From: Spirochaetota bacterium
GTDB taxonomy: Bacteria; Spirochaetota; Spirochaetia; Treponematales; Rectinemataceae
NCBI GenBank assembly: GCA_023421875.1
Contig: JAEZSM010000153.1
Coordinates: 1-15,198 of the forward strand
Length of the DNA: 15,198 nt
Direction: 5' to 3'
A program made the position numbers and the translations under genes. Of the stretch, positions 1 to 7,111 are shown one piece after another (position 1 is the first letter of the stretch; every line of letters begins with the position of its first letter). The notes beneath the pieces were generated by a model. That model saw only the letters and a list, made by a program, of their open reading frames with translations. It was not told the origin of the DNA and did no database searches.

Positions 1-165
1 GGAGAAGGTTTTGCCGCATGAGGTACAACGGTAGCGGGGTACTGTGCCGAAGGCTTTTGTGTTATAGGAGCCCCAGGGGACATAGGCGTGGTAGGGGGAA
101 GATTGAGTGGGCTGGTGATGGATGCAACTTGATCGAGCGCAGAAGGGTGGTGAAAAGACTTCCAT
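1..165 (-). CDS. N-terminal part of a zinc-ribbon protein, probably transposase (cut by window edge)
   Basis: Reading the minus strand from ATG at 165 gives 55 codons that run off the window without a stop. The peptide has a Cys pair at residues 9 and 14 with His at 16-17, then a segment ending RYRCTSCGKTFS (residues 44-55). Together these look like a four-ligand zinc ribbon. The C-x2-C-G-K-T-F-S ending preceded by R-Y-R is characteristic of the N-terminal zinc ribbon of IS1-type and related transposases or DNA-binding proteins. An AGGG at 171-174 lies five bases before the ATG and supports this start. The catalytic part is outside the window, so the family cannot be fixed, and a non-transposase HTH protein remains possible. 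It is transcribed divergently from the DUF1576 gene. Confidence 0.6.
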   Translation of the reverse strand, partial: MEVFSPPFCARSSCIHHQPTQSSPYHAYVPWGSYNTKAFGTVPRYRCTSCGKTFS

Positions 166-188
166 ACTCACCCTACGCCTTCGACCTG

Positions 189-213
189 CCTTGCTGCTTC
201 AACCGCAACAAGG
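189..213 (-). other. hairpin in leader of the zinc-ribbon gene
   Basis: CCTTGCTGC (189-197) and GCAACAAGG (205-213) are inverted repeats with a 7-base loop. In the minus-strand transcript the single irregular position is a G-U wobble, so the RNA stem is fully paired, whereas in the plus-strand transcript it is a C-A mismatch. It sits 24 bases upstream of the minus-strand start. No T-run follows on either side, so it is not a terminator. It could be a leader hairpin or part of an insertion-sequence end; the role is unknown. Confidence 0.35.
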
Positions 214-239
214 TTCGAGGAACTTTATAAAAAAAACGA

Positions 240-268
240 TTGACCGGCATTCTTCGATAGCCTAGACT
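240..268 (+). promoter_or_regulatory. sigma-70-like promoter for the DUF1576 gene
   Basis: TTGACC at 240-245 and TAGACT at 263-268 are separated by exactly 17 bases. They match the vegetative consensus at 5/6 and 4/6. The predicted start near 275 leaves a leader of about 13 bases that contains GGAGG at 279-283, four bases before the GTG start at 288. Confidence 0.5.
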
Positions 269-287
269 GAAAAAAATCGGAGGTGCC

Positions 288-1535
288 GTGGCCTTACGCG
301 ACCGCATACTTACCCAGTTTCTCAGCGCGACAATCCTGCTTTTCCTTCTTTTCGGCATCCTGGCCGACGGACCCTCCGCGGCGCTGGAAGGTTTTTGGCA
401 GCTCCAGCTCAGTCCTGCCAGGCTCTTGAGCGACTATACGGCGCTTCAGAACGCCGGCGCAGCCCTGTTCAACGCCGCGATTGTGGGTATCATCGGCTGG
501 ATCTTCATTCTACTGAACGGCATCAAGCCCTCAGGTCCGACCCTTGCGGCGGTTTTTACCATGATTGGTTTCGCCCTCTTCGGCAAAACCCCGCTCAACT
601 GCATCCCCATCATGGCAGGGGTGAGCCTCTCGGCGCTCATCGTCAAGAAAAAGCCCAGGGAATACCTGCTTATAGGAATGTTCGGCACCGCCCTCGGCCC
701 CTTAGTGAGCTTTGTCGCCTTTGAAATGGGCCTTGCTCCCGCGCTTGCCCTGCCCGTATCCATGGCGGTAGGCCTGGCTGTCGGCGTCGTCTTGCCCCCC
801 TTGGCGATAGCCATGCTCCATCTGCATCAGGGCTACAACCTCTACAACGTTGGGCTGACCGCAGGTTTTATCGGACTTTTTGCGGCATCGCTTCCCAACG
901 CAGGAGGCAAGAGCATCGCGTCCATCTCTTCTTGGGGCAGGGCTGCCGATCCCTGGCTCATACTTCTCATCCCAATTCTAAGCGTCATCGCCATAAGCAT
1001 GGCCTTTATCTGCTGCGGTAAAAAATCCTGGAAGGAATTCCTTGCCATACTAAAGCTTCCGGGCCGTCTACCCTCGGATTTCTGCGAACTCAGCGGGCCC
1101 GGGGGCGCCCTGCTGAACATCGGCATCCTAGGACTGGCCTATTTCGCCTACGTGGCGATTGTCGGGGCTCCGTTCAACGGACCGGTTATCGGCGGCCTGA
1201 TGACCATAATGGGCTTCGGGTTTTTCGGAAAACACCCCAAGAACGTGATTCCCGTATTCCTAGGGCTGCTGGCGGCCGCCCTCATATTCGGCAAGCCCTT
1301 GAACGAATCCTGGGTTATATTGGCTTTTCTCTTCGGCACGGCCCTGGCGCCGCTCGCCGGGGAATTCGGTCCGGCCATCGGCATCCTGGCAGGGTTCCTT
1401 CACCTGGTATTGGTCGAACGCTCGGGCACCTGGCACGGTGGCATGAATCTTTACAACAACGGTTTCGCAGGGGGGCTCACCGCGACGCTTATCGTATCGG
1501 TGATCGAGTGGTACAGAACGAGTACCGAGCAGTAA
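288..1535 (+). CDS. DUF1576 family polytopic membrane protein with internal duplication
   Basis: A 415-residue, strongly hydrophobic protein with many membrane segments, recognised as the DUF1576 family, whose function is unknown. It starts at GTG 288 behind GGAGG (279-283). The chain contains two similar halves: GFALFGKTPLNCIP (94-107) matches GFGFFGKHPKNVIP (309-322), FGTALGPL (132-139) matches FGTALAPL (349-356), and HQGYNLYN (180-187) matches HGGMNLYN (383-390). This is a tandem internal repeat of about 205-215 residues. Such two-fold architecture is common in membrane transporters and channels, so transport is a reasonable but unproven guess. The first ~45 residues and a polar stretch around 245-270 fall outside the repeat core. 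It is followed 19 bases later by a small gene on the same strand, probably co-transcribed. Confidence 0.85.
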   Translation: MALRDRILTQFLSATILLFLLFGILADGPSAALEGFWQLQLSPARLLSDYTALQNAGAALFNAAIVGIIGWIFILLNGIKPSGPTLAAVFTMIGFALFGKTPLNCIPIMAGVSLSALIVKKKPREYLLIGMFGTALGPLVSFVAFEMGLAPALALPVSMAVGLAVGVVLPPLAIAMLHLHQGYNLYNVGLTAGFIGLFAASLPNAGGKSIASISSWGRAADPWLILLIPILSVIAISMAFICCGKKSWKEFLAILKLPGRLPSDFCELSGPGGALLNIGILGLAYFAYVAIVGAPFNGPVIGGLMTIMGFGFFGKHPKNVIPVFLGLLAAALIFGKPLNESWVILAFLFGTALAPLAGEFGPAIGILAGFLHLVLVERSGTWHGGMNLYNNGFAGGLTATLIVSVIEWYRTSTEQ

Positions 1536-1554
1536 GGGCAAAAGGAATTATCCG

Positions 1555-1950
1555 ATGAAGCGTAGGGAATTTTTAGTACATCTCATAAGCGAGCTTTCCA
1601 GCTTTCTTCTTCAGGAACAGCCACGGAAGATGGTGATCTCCCTCCATCAAGAGGCCGACGGCATTCACCTGGCGGTCATCGACGACCGGGCGCGGAGCGA
1701 TGTGGAGATAAAGTCTATAGAGCGTGCCTTGAACGCTTCCAGGCGGCCGGAGCTGGCCGGTTATTACGGGCAGATGGCCGGCCACGACCTGCTGGGCAGC
1801 GCAAGGCTCAATCTGGTGGGCTGGCAGATCAAGCACGCCGATGTGCTCAAGAATCCCGGCGGCGGGGTGATGCTCAACCTCTGGATTGGCGGCGAAGGCT
1901 TCGAATATACAAAATTCAGCATAGATCCAGAGAACGAAAAAGAAGAATAG
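1555..1950 (+). CDS. small conserved-looking protein, possible degenerate GHKL ATPase-like fold
   Basis: This 131-residue protein starts at ATG 1555 with AAAGGA at 1541-1546 as ribosome binding site, 19 bases after the DUF1576 stop. I do not recognise a named family. There is no signal peptide or membrane segment, so it should be cytoplasmic. The order of elements resembles the second half of a GHKL/HATPase domain: a strand with DGIHLAVIDD (35-44), where the D-x-G-x-G box would sit, then a helical linker, then LLGSARLNLVGWQI (79-92) and PGGGVMLNLWIGG (101-113), like the final G-rich hairpin. The ATP-binding Asn and the Gly boxes are not intact, so if related it would probably not bind ATP. 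The acidic tail ends in a run of Glu and Lys. The gene is real by length, spacing and RBS; the fold is a guess. Confidence 0.65.
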   Translation: MKRREFLVHLISELSSFLLQEQPRKMVISLHQEADGIHLAVIDDRARSDVEIKSIERALNASRRPELAGYYGQMAGHDLLGSARLNLVGWQIKHADVLKNPGGGVMLNLWIGGEGFEYTKFSIDPENEKEE

Positions 1951-1952
1951 GC

Positions 1953-1976
1953 CGCCCGGAGGCAAGAGGCCGGGCG
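1953..1976 (+). terminator. GC-rich hairpin after the DUF1576 operon, weak terminator candidate
   Basis: CGCCCGG (1953-1959) pairs perfectly with CCGGGCG (1970-1976) around a 10-base loop, three bases after the upstream stop codon. Only a mixed GCTGTTGCC tract follows rather than a T-run. It would be a poor intrinsic terminator but may protect the 3' end or act with Rho. Confidence 0.35.
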
Positions 1977-1979
1977 CTG

Positions 1980-2009
1980 TTGCCTGGTCGGTTATAAAGC
2001 GGCTATAGT
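1980..2009 (+). promoter_or_regulatory. promoter for sbcB placing the start at the ATG
   Basis: TTGCCT (1980-1985) and TATAGT (2004-2009) are 18 bases apart, matching the consensus at 4/6 and 5/6. The seventh base after the -10 element is the A of the sbcB ATG at 2016. No Shine-Dalgarno exists in the 20 bases before the ATG, so a leaderless message is suggested. Confidence 0.5.
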
Positions 2010-2015
2010 CGACGT

Positions 2016-3497
2016 ATGGCCTTTAGTATTCTCTGGTACGATCTGGAAACCTTCGGCATTGATTCAAGGCACGACAGGATCGCCCAGTTCGCCTGCATCC
2101 GCACCGACGAGAATCTCAAGGAAATCGGCGAGCCTTTAAAGCTGTATTGCAAGCCTCCCTTGGACTATCTTCCCTCTCCCGCGGCCTGTATGGTTCATGG
2201 CATCAGCCCGCAGACAGCCTTCGAGCTGGGACTCGGAGAGTACGACTTTTCCCTGAGGCTGCTCGAGGAATTTGCCCGGCCCGGCACCACCGCCGCCGGC
2301 TATAACTCGATCAATTTCGATGAGGAGTTTATCCGCCACCTGCTGTACAGGAATCTTTTCGATCCCTACAAGCGGGAATACGCGGAGGACAATTCCCGCT
2401 GGGACATTATCAATCTGCTCAGGGCTGCTCACGATCTTCGGCCCGAGGGCATCGTATGGCCCAGGGACGAGGACGGAAAGCCGCTTTTTAAACTCGAAGC
2501 CCTTTCCAAGGCCAATGGCCTGGATCACAGCGCTGCCCACGATGCGCTTTCCGATATCAGGGCTACCATCGATTTGGCCCGACTGGTAAGGGATCGACAG
2601 CGGCGTCTCTACGACTGGTATTTCAGCCATCGAAAGCGGGAAAGCTTAAAGCCCCTGATCAATCTTTCAGCCCGCAGAATGCTCCTCCATACAGCGGCGG
2701 AGTATTCCAGTCCCAGGGGCTGCAGCACCCTCATCGCCCCGGTGGGCATCGATCCCGGTAACCGCAACCAGCTTATCGCCATCGACCTGCGCTTCGATCC
2801 CGGCGAACTGGTTTCGCTTTCAGCCCAGGAAATAAGGGCACGGGTGTTCACCAAGGCAGGGGAGGGCGATAAGCCCAGGGTTCCGCTTTCCCGCATCAGA
2901 CTCAACCACTGCCCCTACCTGGCACCCCTTTCCACCCTGTCCAAGGAGGCCGAAGCGAGACTTGGCCTCGACAGAGCCCTCTGCGCCCAGCGGCTTTCTT
3001 TTATCGGGGCCAGCCCAGGGCTCGTGGATACCCTTATGGCGGTCTTTGACGAACCCATGCCCGCCCCGGCCTCGGACGAACCCGAGCTCAGCCTCTATTC
3101 CGGCGGATTCCTGCCTTCCGCGGACAGGGCCAAGCTCGAGCGTTTCCACGCCGATCTGGCTGGGGCAAGAAAGACTCCGGAAAGCCTCTTGGAGCTCAAG
3201 CGTTCGCTCTTCGCGGCCACATTCAAGGACGAGCGCATTCTGAGGCTTGCCGGTAGATTGTTCGCCCGAAACTTTCCTGAAACCTTGAGCGAGTCCGAAC
3301 GTTTAAAATGGAGAGACTTCTGTCTGGCGAGGATTCAGTTTCCAACCAGCGAAGGGGCTGCCGAACTGGCGGATTACAGAAGGCTCAAGGAAACCCTCCT
3401 GGCGGACCCGGACACTCCGGCTCCCCGCAGGGCCATGGCTCACGCCCTTTTGGAGTGGGGCAAGGTCCTGGAGGATCCTTCGGCTTTGTCGATTTGA
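2016..3497 (+). CDS. sbcB: exodeoxyribonuclease I (3'-5' single-strand DNA exonuclease)
   Basis: A 493-residue protein, slightly longer than the E. coli enzyme (475). It opens with LWYDLETFGID, the exonuclease I signature. The DEDDh catalytic set can be read as D9 and E11 in the first motif, D102 in NSINFDEE, and H175 with D180 in AAHDALSD. The segment around 210-320 corresponds to the SH3-like region, and the helical C-terminal domain follows, as expected for ExoI. The family degrades single-stranded DNA 3' to 5' in mismatch repair and recombination, often with SSB. The start at ATG 2016 is supported by the conserved motif beginning seven residues later. No ribosome binding site is visible, but a promoter ends six bases upstream. 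It appears to be a single-gene unit, 65 bases from the preceding stop. Confidence 0.93.
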   Translation: MAFSILWYDLETFGIDSRHDRIAQFACIRTDENLKEIGEPLKLYCKPPLDYLPSPAACMVHGISPQTAFELGLGEYDFSLRLLEEFARPGTTAAGYNSINFDEEFIRHLLYRNLFDPYKREYAEDNSRWDIINLLRAAHDLRPEGIVWPRDEDGKPLFKLEALSKANGLDHSAAHDALSDIRATIDLARLVRDRQRRLYDWYFSHRKRESLKPLINLSARRMLLHTAAEYSSPRGCSTLIAPVGIDPGNRNQLIAIDLRFDPGELVSLSAQEIRARVFTKAGEGDKPRVPLSRIRLNHCPYLAPLSTLSKEAEARLGLDRALCAQRLSFIGASPGLVDTLMAVFDEPMPAPASDEPELSLYSGGFLPSADRAKLERFHADLAGARKTPESLLELKRSLFAATFKDERILRLAGRLFARNFPETLSESERLKWRDFCLARIQFPTSEGAAELADYRRLKETLLADPDTPAPRRAMAHALLEWGKVLEDPSALSI

Positions 3498-3514
3498 GCA
3501 AACTGCGCTATGCT
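3486..3514 (+). promoter_or_regulatory. candidate promoter for the SH3-M48-cyclase operon
   Basis: TTGTCG (3486-3491) and TATGCT (3509-3514) are spaced by 17 bases, each matching the consensus at 4/6. The -35 element overlaps the end of sbcB. Downstream, TTGGGC (3519-3524) and GCCCAA (3531-3536) form a 6-bp hairpin in the leader that overlaps the AAGG (3535-3538) used as ribosome binding site for the next gene. Confidence 0.35.
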
Positions 3515-3547
3515 TAGATTGGGCTCTTACGCCCAAGGCGGTGGTAT

Positions 3548-4066
3548 ATGGATACAACGGGCGTGCGAACCGCGTCGAAGCGGTCTTCGTTCCTCATACT
3601 TTTTCTTATAGTCCTTTTTACCTGCGTTGCGGTTCGAGCCTGGTCCCTGGACATCCGGGACGATTCCGGCCTCCTCTGCGTTCAAGTCAACCGAAGCCAA
3701 ATTCGGGAATACCCTTCGGCGCTGGCGCCCGTGCTGGCAACGCTGGGCTACGGCGAGCAGGTGCGGGTATACGAGAATGCTTCGGAGGGATGGGTCAAGG
3801 TCTACCTGCCGGGCTCTACCAGGCTGGGCTATATGTTCCTCTCCGCCCTCACCCAGACAAGTCTCGATGCGTCAGGCAGCCTCGGCCCCGTCGAACAGGG
3901 CTTCTCGGGAGGCGAGATCGCCCTGGCGGGAAAGGGCTTCAGCGAGTCGGCAGAGCAGACCTATCGCCAGAGCTCCCAGGTGGATTATGCTCCTGTAGAT
4001 GCGATGGAGGATTTCGAATACAGCCAGGATGCCCTGGTGGGCTTCCTGGAGGGCCGTGCGCCGTGA
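3548..4066 (+). CDS. exported SH3-domain protein
   Basis: This 172-residue protein starts at ATG 3548, nine bases after AAGG (3535-3538). Basic residues up to R13 are followed by a hydrophobic stretch (about 14-31), giving a signal peptide or membrane anchor. Residues about 40-106 form a bacterial SH3 domain: the pattern CVQVNRSQIREYPS, then LGYGEQVRVYE, then GWVKVYLPGSTRLGYMF is typical of SH3_3 domains, which often bind peptidoglycan or envelope ligands. The tail (107-172) is Ser-, Gly- and Glu-rich with no recognised domain. The next gene begins 13 bases after its stop, and the cyclase follows that, so it is the first gene of a three-gene operon. A periplasmic ligand-binding or envelope-sensing role is inferred. 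Confidence 0.8.
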   Translation: MDTTGVRTASKRSSFLILFLIVLFTCVAVRAWSLDIRDDSGLLCVQVNRSQIREYPSALAPVLATLGYGEQVRVYENASEGWVKVYLPGSTRLGYMFLSALTQTSLDASGSLGPVEQGFSGGEIALAGKGFSESAEQTYRQSSQVDYAPVDAMEDFEYSQDALVGFLEGRAP

Positions 4067-4079
4067 GAGACTCAAGCGG

Positions 4080-5102
4080 ATGAGAAAGGGCGGCAAAAGC
4101 TCAAAAAGGATCTTGTCCGCTGTCGCAGCCATTCTTTTAAGCCTGTTTCTCGGATCCTGCCTCAGCCTGGGACAGAGTCTGGAACTCCTGGCTTCCGACG
4201 CCTTCAGCCAGGGCCTCATGGATCGATACGAGGAAGCTATTCTCAGGGCGGCTGCGAAGGCTGCCTCCGAGGCGGCGCAGCCCCTCTCGCCCAGCCAGGA
4301 GTATTATATAGGCAGGGCTGTGGCTGCGAGGATTTTTTCCCTCTACGGGCTCTATGACAAGCCGGCCTTGAACGAATATCTCAACAAGCTGGGGCAAGGG
4401 CTCTCTCTTTTCTCCTTGCGTCCCGAAATCTACGCCGGATACCGCTTCGCTGTTCTTGACAGCCAGGAAGTAAACGCCTTTGCCTCCCCCGGCGGGCATA
4501 TCCTCGTCACTAGGGGATTGCTGGCCAAGGCCGAGAGCGAGGACGAGCTGGCGGCGGTGCTGGCCCACGAAATCGCCCATGTGGCCCTGGGCCACGGGCT
4601 GGCATCGGTGCAGGGTTCCCGCCTGGCTCAAATAGCCTCCGACTATGCCCTCGCCGCCGGACTCTCGTCCGGCGGCGAGGCGGCCTCCTTCACCGAAGCC
4701 TTCGGCGAGGCCATATCGGAAATTGCCACGGTGCTCCTGATCTCGGGCTATTCCCAGAGCTTCGAGCTCCAGGCCGACAGGGAGGCGAAACGGATTCTCT
4801 ATCAGGCCGCCTATGCCCCGGCCGCCCTGGACCGGCTCATCGCCAAGCTGCCTACCCAGGCTCAGGAGAGCAGCGGATTTGCCCAGACCCATCCGTCGCC
4901 CTCATTCAGGTTGGAAGCCTTGCATGACGAACTCATCGCCCCTGCCGGGGCGCTTGATCGGGGCGCAGGTTCTTTTGGCGGCAGGCCGGGTAAACGTTAT
5001 TGGCCCAATCCCAGGCCCGAAGCCGAGGAAAGCCAGGTAAGCCCCACTGAACGCAGCCAAGCCCGCAGCGAGCGTTTTGCGGCTTTTAAGGGGCTGTTCT
5101 GA
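4080..5102 (+). CDS. M48 family metalloprotease lipoprotein
   Basis: A 340-residue zinc metalloprotease. I chose ATG 4080 because it gives a clean lipoprotein signal: basic residues to R10, a hydrophobic core (11-24) and the lipobox LGSC with C27 as lipidation site. An earlier in-frame ATG at 3999 would overlap the SH3 gene deeply and bury the signal. The active site HEIAH is at 163-167, with the third zinc ligand E229 in ELQAD (229-233) and the conserved THPS...R motif at 270-277, all standard for M48 peptidases of the BepA/LoiP-like exported type. Family members degrade or fold envelope proteins. The tail from about 290 is polar and probably disordered. The stop overlaps the next start (TGATG), indicating translational coupling to the cyclase. 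Confidence 0.9.
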   Translation: MRKGGKSSKRILSAVAAILLSLFLGSCLSLGQSLELLASDAFSQGLMDRYEEAILRAAAKAASEAAQPLSPSQEYYIGRAVAARIFSLYGLYDKPALNEYLNKLGQGLSLFSLRPEIYAGYRFAVLDSQEVNAFASPGGHILVTRGLLAKAESEDELAAVLAHEIAHVALGHGLASVQGSRLAQIASDYALAAGLSSGGEAASFTEAFGEAISEIATVLLISGYSQSFELQADREAKRILYQAAYAPAALDRLIAKLPTQAQESSGFAQTHPSPSFRLEALHDELIAPAGALDRGAGSFGGRPGKRYWPNPRPEAEESQVSPTERSQARSERFAAFKGLF

Positions 5103-7059
5103 TGAGGCAAAAGGCGCGCCGCAAGGATTCATGCATCAACAAAGCATTGCATAGAAGCTTTTTAGCCCTGGTCATCGGACTTTTCGGGGCTGCGCTGTTT
5201 CTCGCCTCAGGCCTCGCCGAGGCCTTGGATCGTGAACTTTACGACTTCAGGGCTGGGCTGAGCTCCGAAAGGAAGCGCAGGGCTGAAGACGAGGGTTCCG
5301 CTGCCCCCGGCGGGGCGACGTCTACCCCGGTGGAGCTTGTGTTTGTCGACCAGTACAGTCTTGCCTGGGTGGAGGAAAACCTGGGCTTCGGCTGGCCCTG
5401 GCCAGGGAATTCTACGGCATTCTGGCCGAATACTGCGCCCAGGCCAGGGTCTCGGCCTTCGACATACTTTTTACCGAAACCTCGAGCTTCGGCCCCGACG
5501 ACGACCTGCGCTGCGCCAGGGCCATGGATCGGGCGGGCAATGTGGTGCTGGCCGGAAGGCCGACACCCGATCCGCTCCAGCGACTCTCCGCCCTTCCCGT
5601 GGAAAGGGTCCGTTTCGGATCGGTAAAAGCTCTGTTGGACGAGGATGGAGTGGTCCGGCGCTACAGGGCGGAGAACTCGGACGGGCCTTCTTTCGGTCTG
5701 GCGGTCCTCGAGGCTGGAGGGCAGGGCGACAGGCTGTCCCGCGGGCCGGAAGCCTTTCTGCGCTTTGCCGGCCCCTCGCCGAGCCTGCCGGCACTGAACG
5801 CGGCGGAGATTCTCTATAGCGCCCTCAGCCTTAGAGAAGGCGGAGAGCCTGGGATACGACAAGAGTACTTCGCGGATAAATACCTGATATTCGGCTTCTC
5901 CGCCCCTGGACTTTTGGACCGCCAAGCGGTGCCCACCGATTCGGCTATGCCGGGGGCGGAGATTCACGGGACATTCGTTCACAATGTTCTCGAAGGCCGG
6001 CTGCTCTACCCCCTGGGCTGGATCTGGGAAACCCTTCTTGTCCTGGCTGCGGGCGTGGCGGCGGCGGTTTTCGCATCCTATTTTAGAAATCCCCTGGCTT
6101 TGGCCGGCGCCGCGGCCTCGCTGCTTCTGGCGCCCCTGCTTTCGGCATCGATTTTCTACGAAGCCGGACAGGTGAGCATGCCCGCCTTAGAGCTCGCGGC
6201 GGCTTCCTTGAGTTTTATGGCGGGAATCGTGCTCTCCTATGTGGCGGAGGGAAAAACCAGGGCCTTTCTTAAACGGAGCTTCTCCCAGTACCTCTCGCCC
6301 GAAGTGATCGAAGCGCTGAGCAAGAATCCTGAGCTCTTGAAGCTCGGTGGAGAGGAGAGGACGATCAGCGTATTCTTCTCGGACATAGAGGGTTTTACGA
6401 GGCTTTCCGAGTCCCTGAGCCCCGAGCGGCTGGCTCTGTTCATGAACCGCTACCTGTCCATTCTGAGCGAATGCATCCTCGACGAAGGGGGTACCCTGGA
6501 CAAGTACGTGGGCGACGCTGTGGTCGCCTTCTGGAACGCCCCCTTGAGCCAGGAGGATCACGCGGACAGGGCGCTGCGCTCGGCGCTCCGATGCCAGAAC
6601 GCCTTGGACGCTGCTGTGCCGGAGTTCGAATCCCTGGGTTTTCCCCTGCCGCGGACCCGTATTGGAATTCATACCGGAACGGCGATCGTCGGAAACATGG
6701 GCTCCCAGTGGCGCTTCAATTACACGGCCCTGGGAGATGTGGTCAACACCGCCAGCAGGCTGGAGGAGGCCAATAAAATCGTCGGAACCAGGCTCCTGGT
6801 CTCTGGCGATACGGTGGCTCAATCCCGTAGTTCCGGCGAGTTCTCCTTCAGGCGGCTGGGCGAGGTTTTGCTCCAGGGCAAGAGCAGACCGGTGGAGGTT
6901 TGGGAAGCGAGGTTTTTCCAAGCCGCCGAGGGACTCGCCTGGAGCCCAAGCTCCGGCCCCAGTTTTGGACCCGGCGCCGAGGCCGCTGCCGGATCGGAAA
7001 GCGGATCGGTAAACCCTGGTGTGCCGGCCTGGGAAGGGCTCAAGGATTGCAGGGGCTAG
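5102..7059 (+). CDS. CHASE2-domain adenylate cyclase, reading frame broken near 5404
   Basis: A class III adenylate cyclase split over two frames. The first frame starts at ATG 5102 (AAGGGG at 5088-5093) and gives a membrane segment (about 19-40) and the start of CHASE2 to GFGWPWP near 5403. The protein then continues in the other frame from 5404 as REFYGILAEYC..FDILFTE, exactly the expected CHASE2 continuation. One missing base explains it. The restored length is about 652 residues. Numbering from the internal ATG 5524: membrane segments lie at about 163-240 and the cyclase domain at about 279-430, with metal-binding D287 (FSDIEGFT) and D331, adenine-selecting K327 (DKYVGD) and D405 (ALGD), and catalytic N408 and R412. 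It should make cAMP in response to a periplasmic signal. The C-terminal tail (465-511) is low complexity. Confidence 0.85.
5395..5410 (+). other. frameshift point in the cyclase gene
   Basis: Upstream codons read G-W-P-W-P in the frame of 5102. The conserved CHASE2 continuation R-E-F-Y reads in the frame starting AGG 5404. Joining them needs one extra base after the CC at 5402-5403. There is no long homopolymer and no X-XXY-YYZ slippery heptamer here, so a deletion or a sequence error is likelier than programmed frameshifting. Confidence 0.75.
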
Positions 7060-7111
7060 GGCGCTCTTTTCGGCTACTCAGGCGAGACAGCGTACAGAGG
7101 GCTGTGGAGTC

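Noticed and set aside
18..230. Plus-strand open frame of 70 codons at the left edge
   Set aside because: It has no ribosome binding site and no recognisable motif, and it lies opposite the zinc-ribbon gene, whose Cys motif explains the sequence.
3999..4079. Upstream ATG for the M48 gene at 3999
   Set aside because: It would overlap the SH3 gene by 68 bases and put 27 Arg/Trp-rich residues before a good lipoprotein signal that starts at 4080.
4137..4892. 251-codon minus-strand open frame
   Set aside because: It lies wholly within the M48 gene, which has its full catalytic motif set; the antisense frame is open because of GC-rich codon bias.
5395..5410. Programmed -1 frameshifting as the explanation for the split cyclase
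   Set aside because: No slippery heptamer is present at the junction, and a single missing base restores the family sequence exactly.
5239..5982. 247-codon minus-strand open frame, which could suggest a gene between two cyclase pieces
   Set aside because: The plus strand carries continuous CHASE2 homology across both frames; the antisense peptide is Arg/Gln-rich with no motif.
6187..6921. 244-codon minus-strand open frame
   Set aside because: It is antisense to the class III cyclase domain, whose catalytic residues are all present.
7060..7111. Possible bidirectional terminator between the convergent cyclase and bioN genes
   Set aside because: Only a 5-bp GTCCT/AGGAC stem with an A-rich loop is visible, and there is no T-run on either side.
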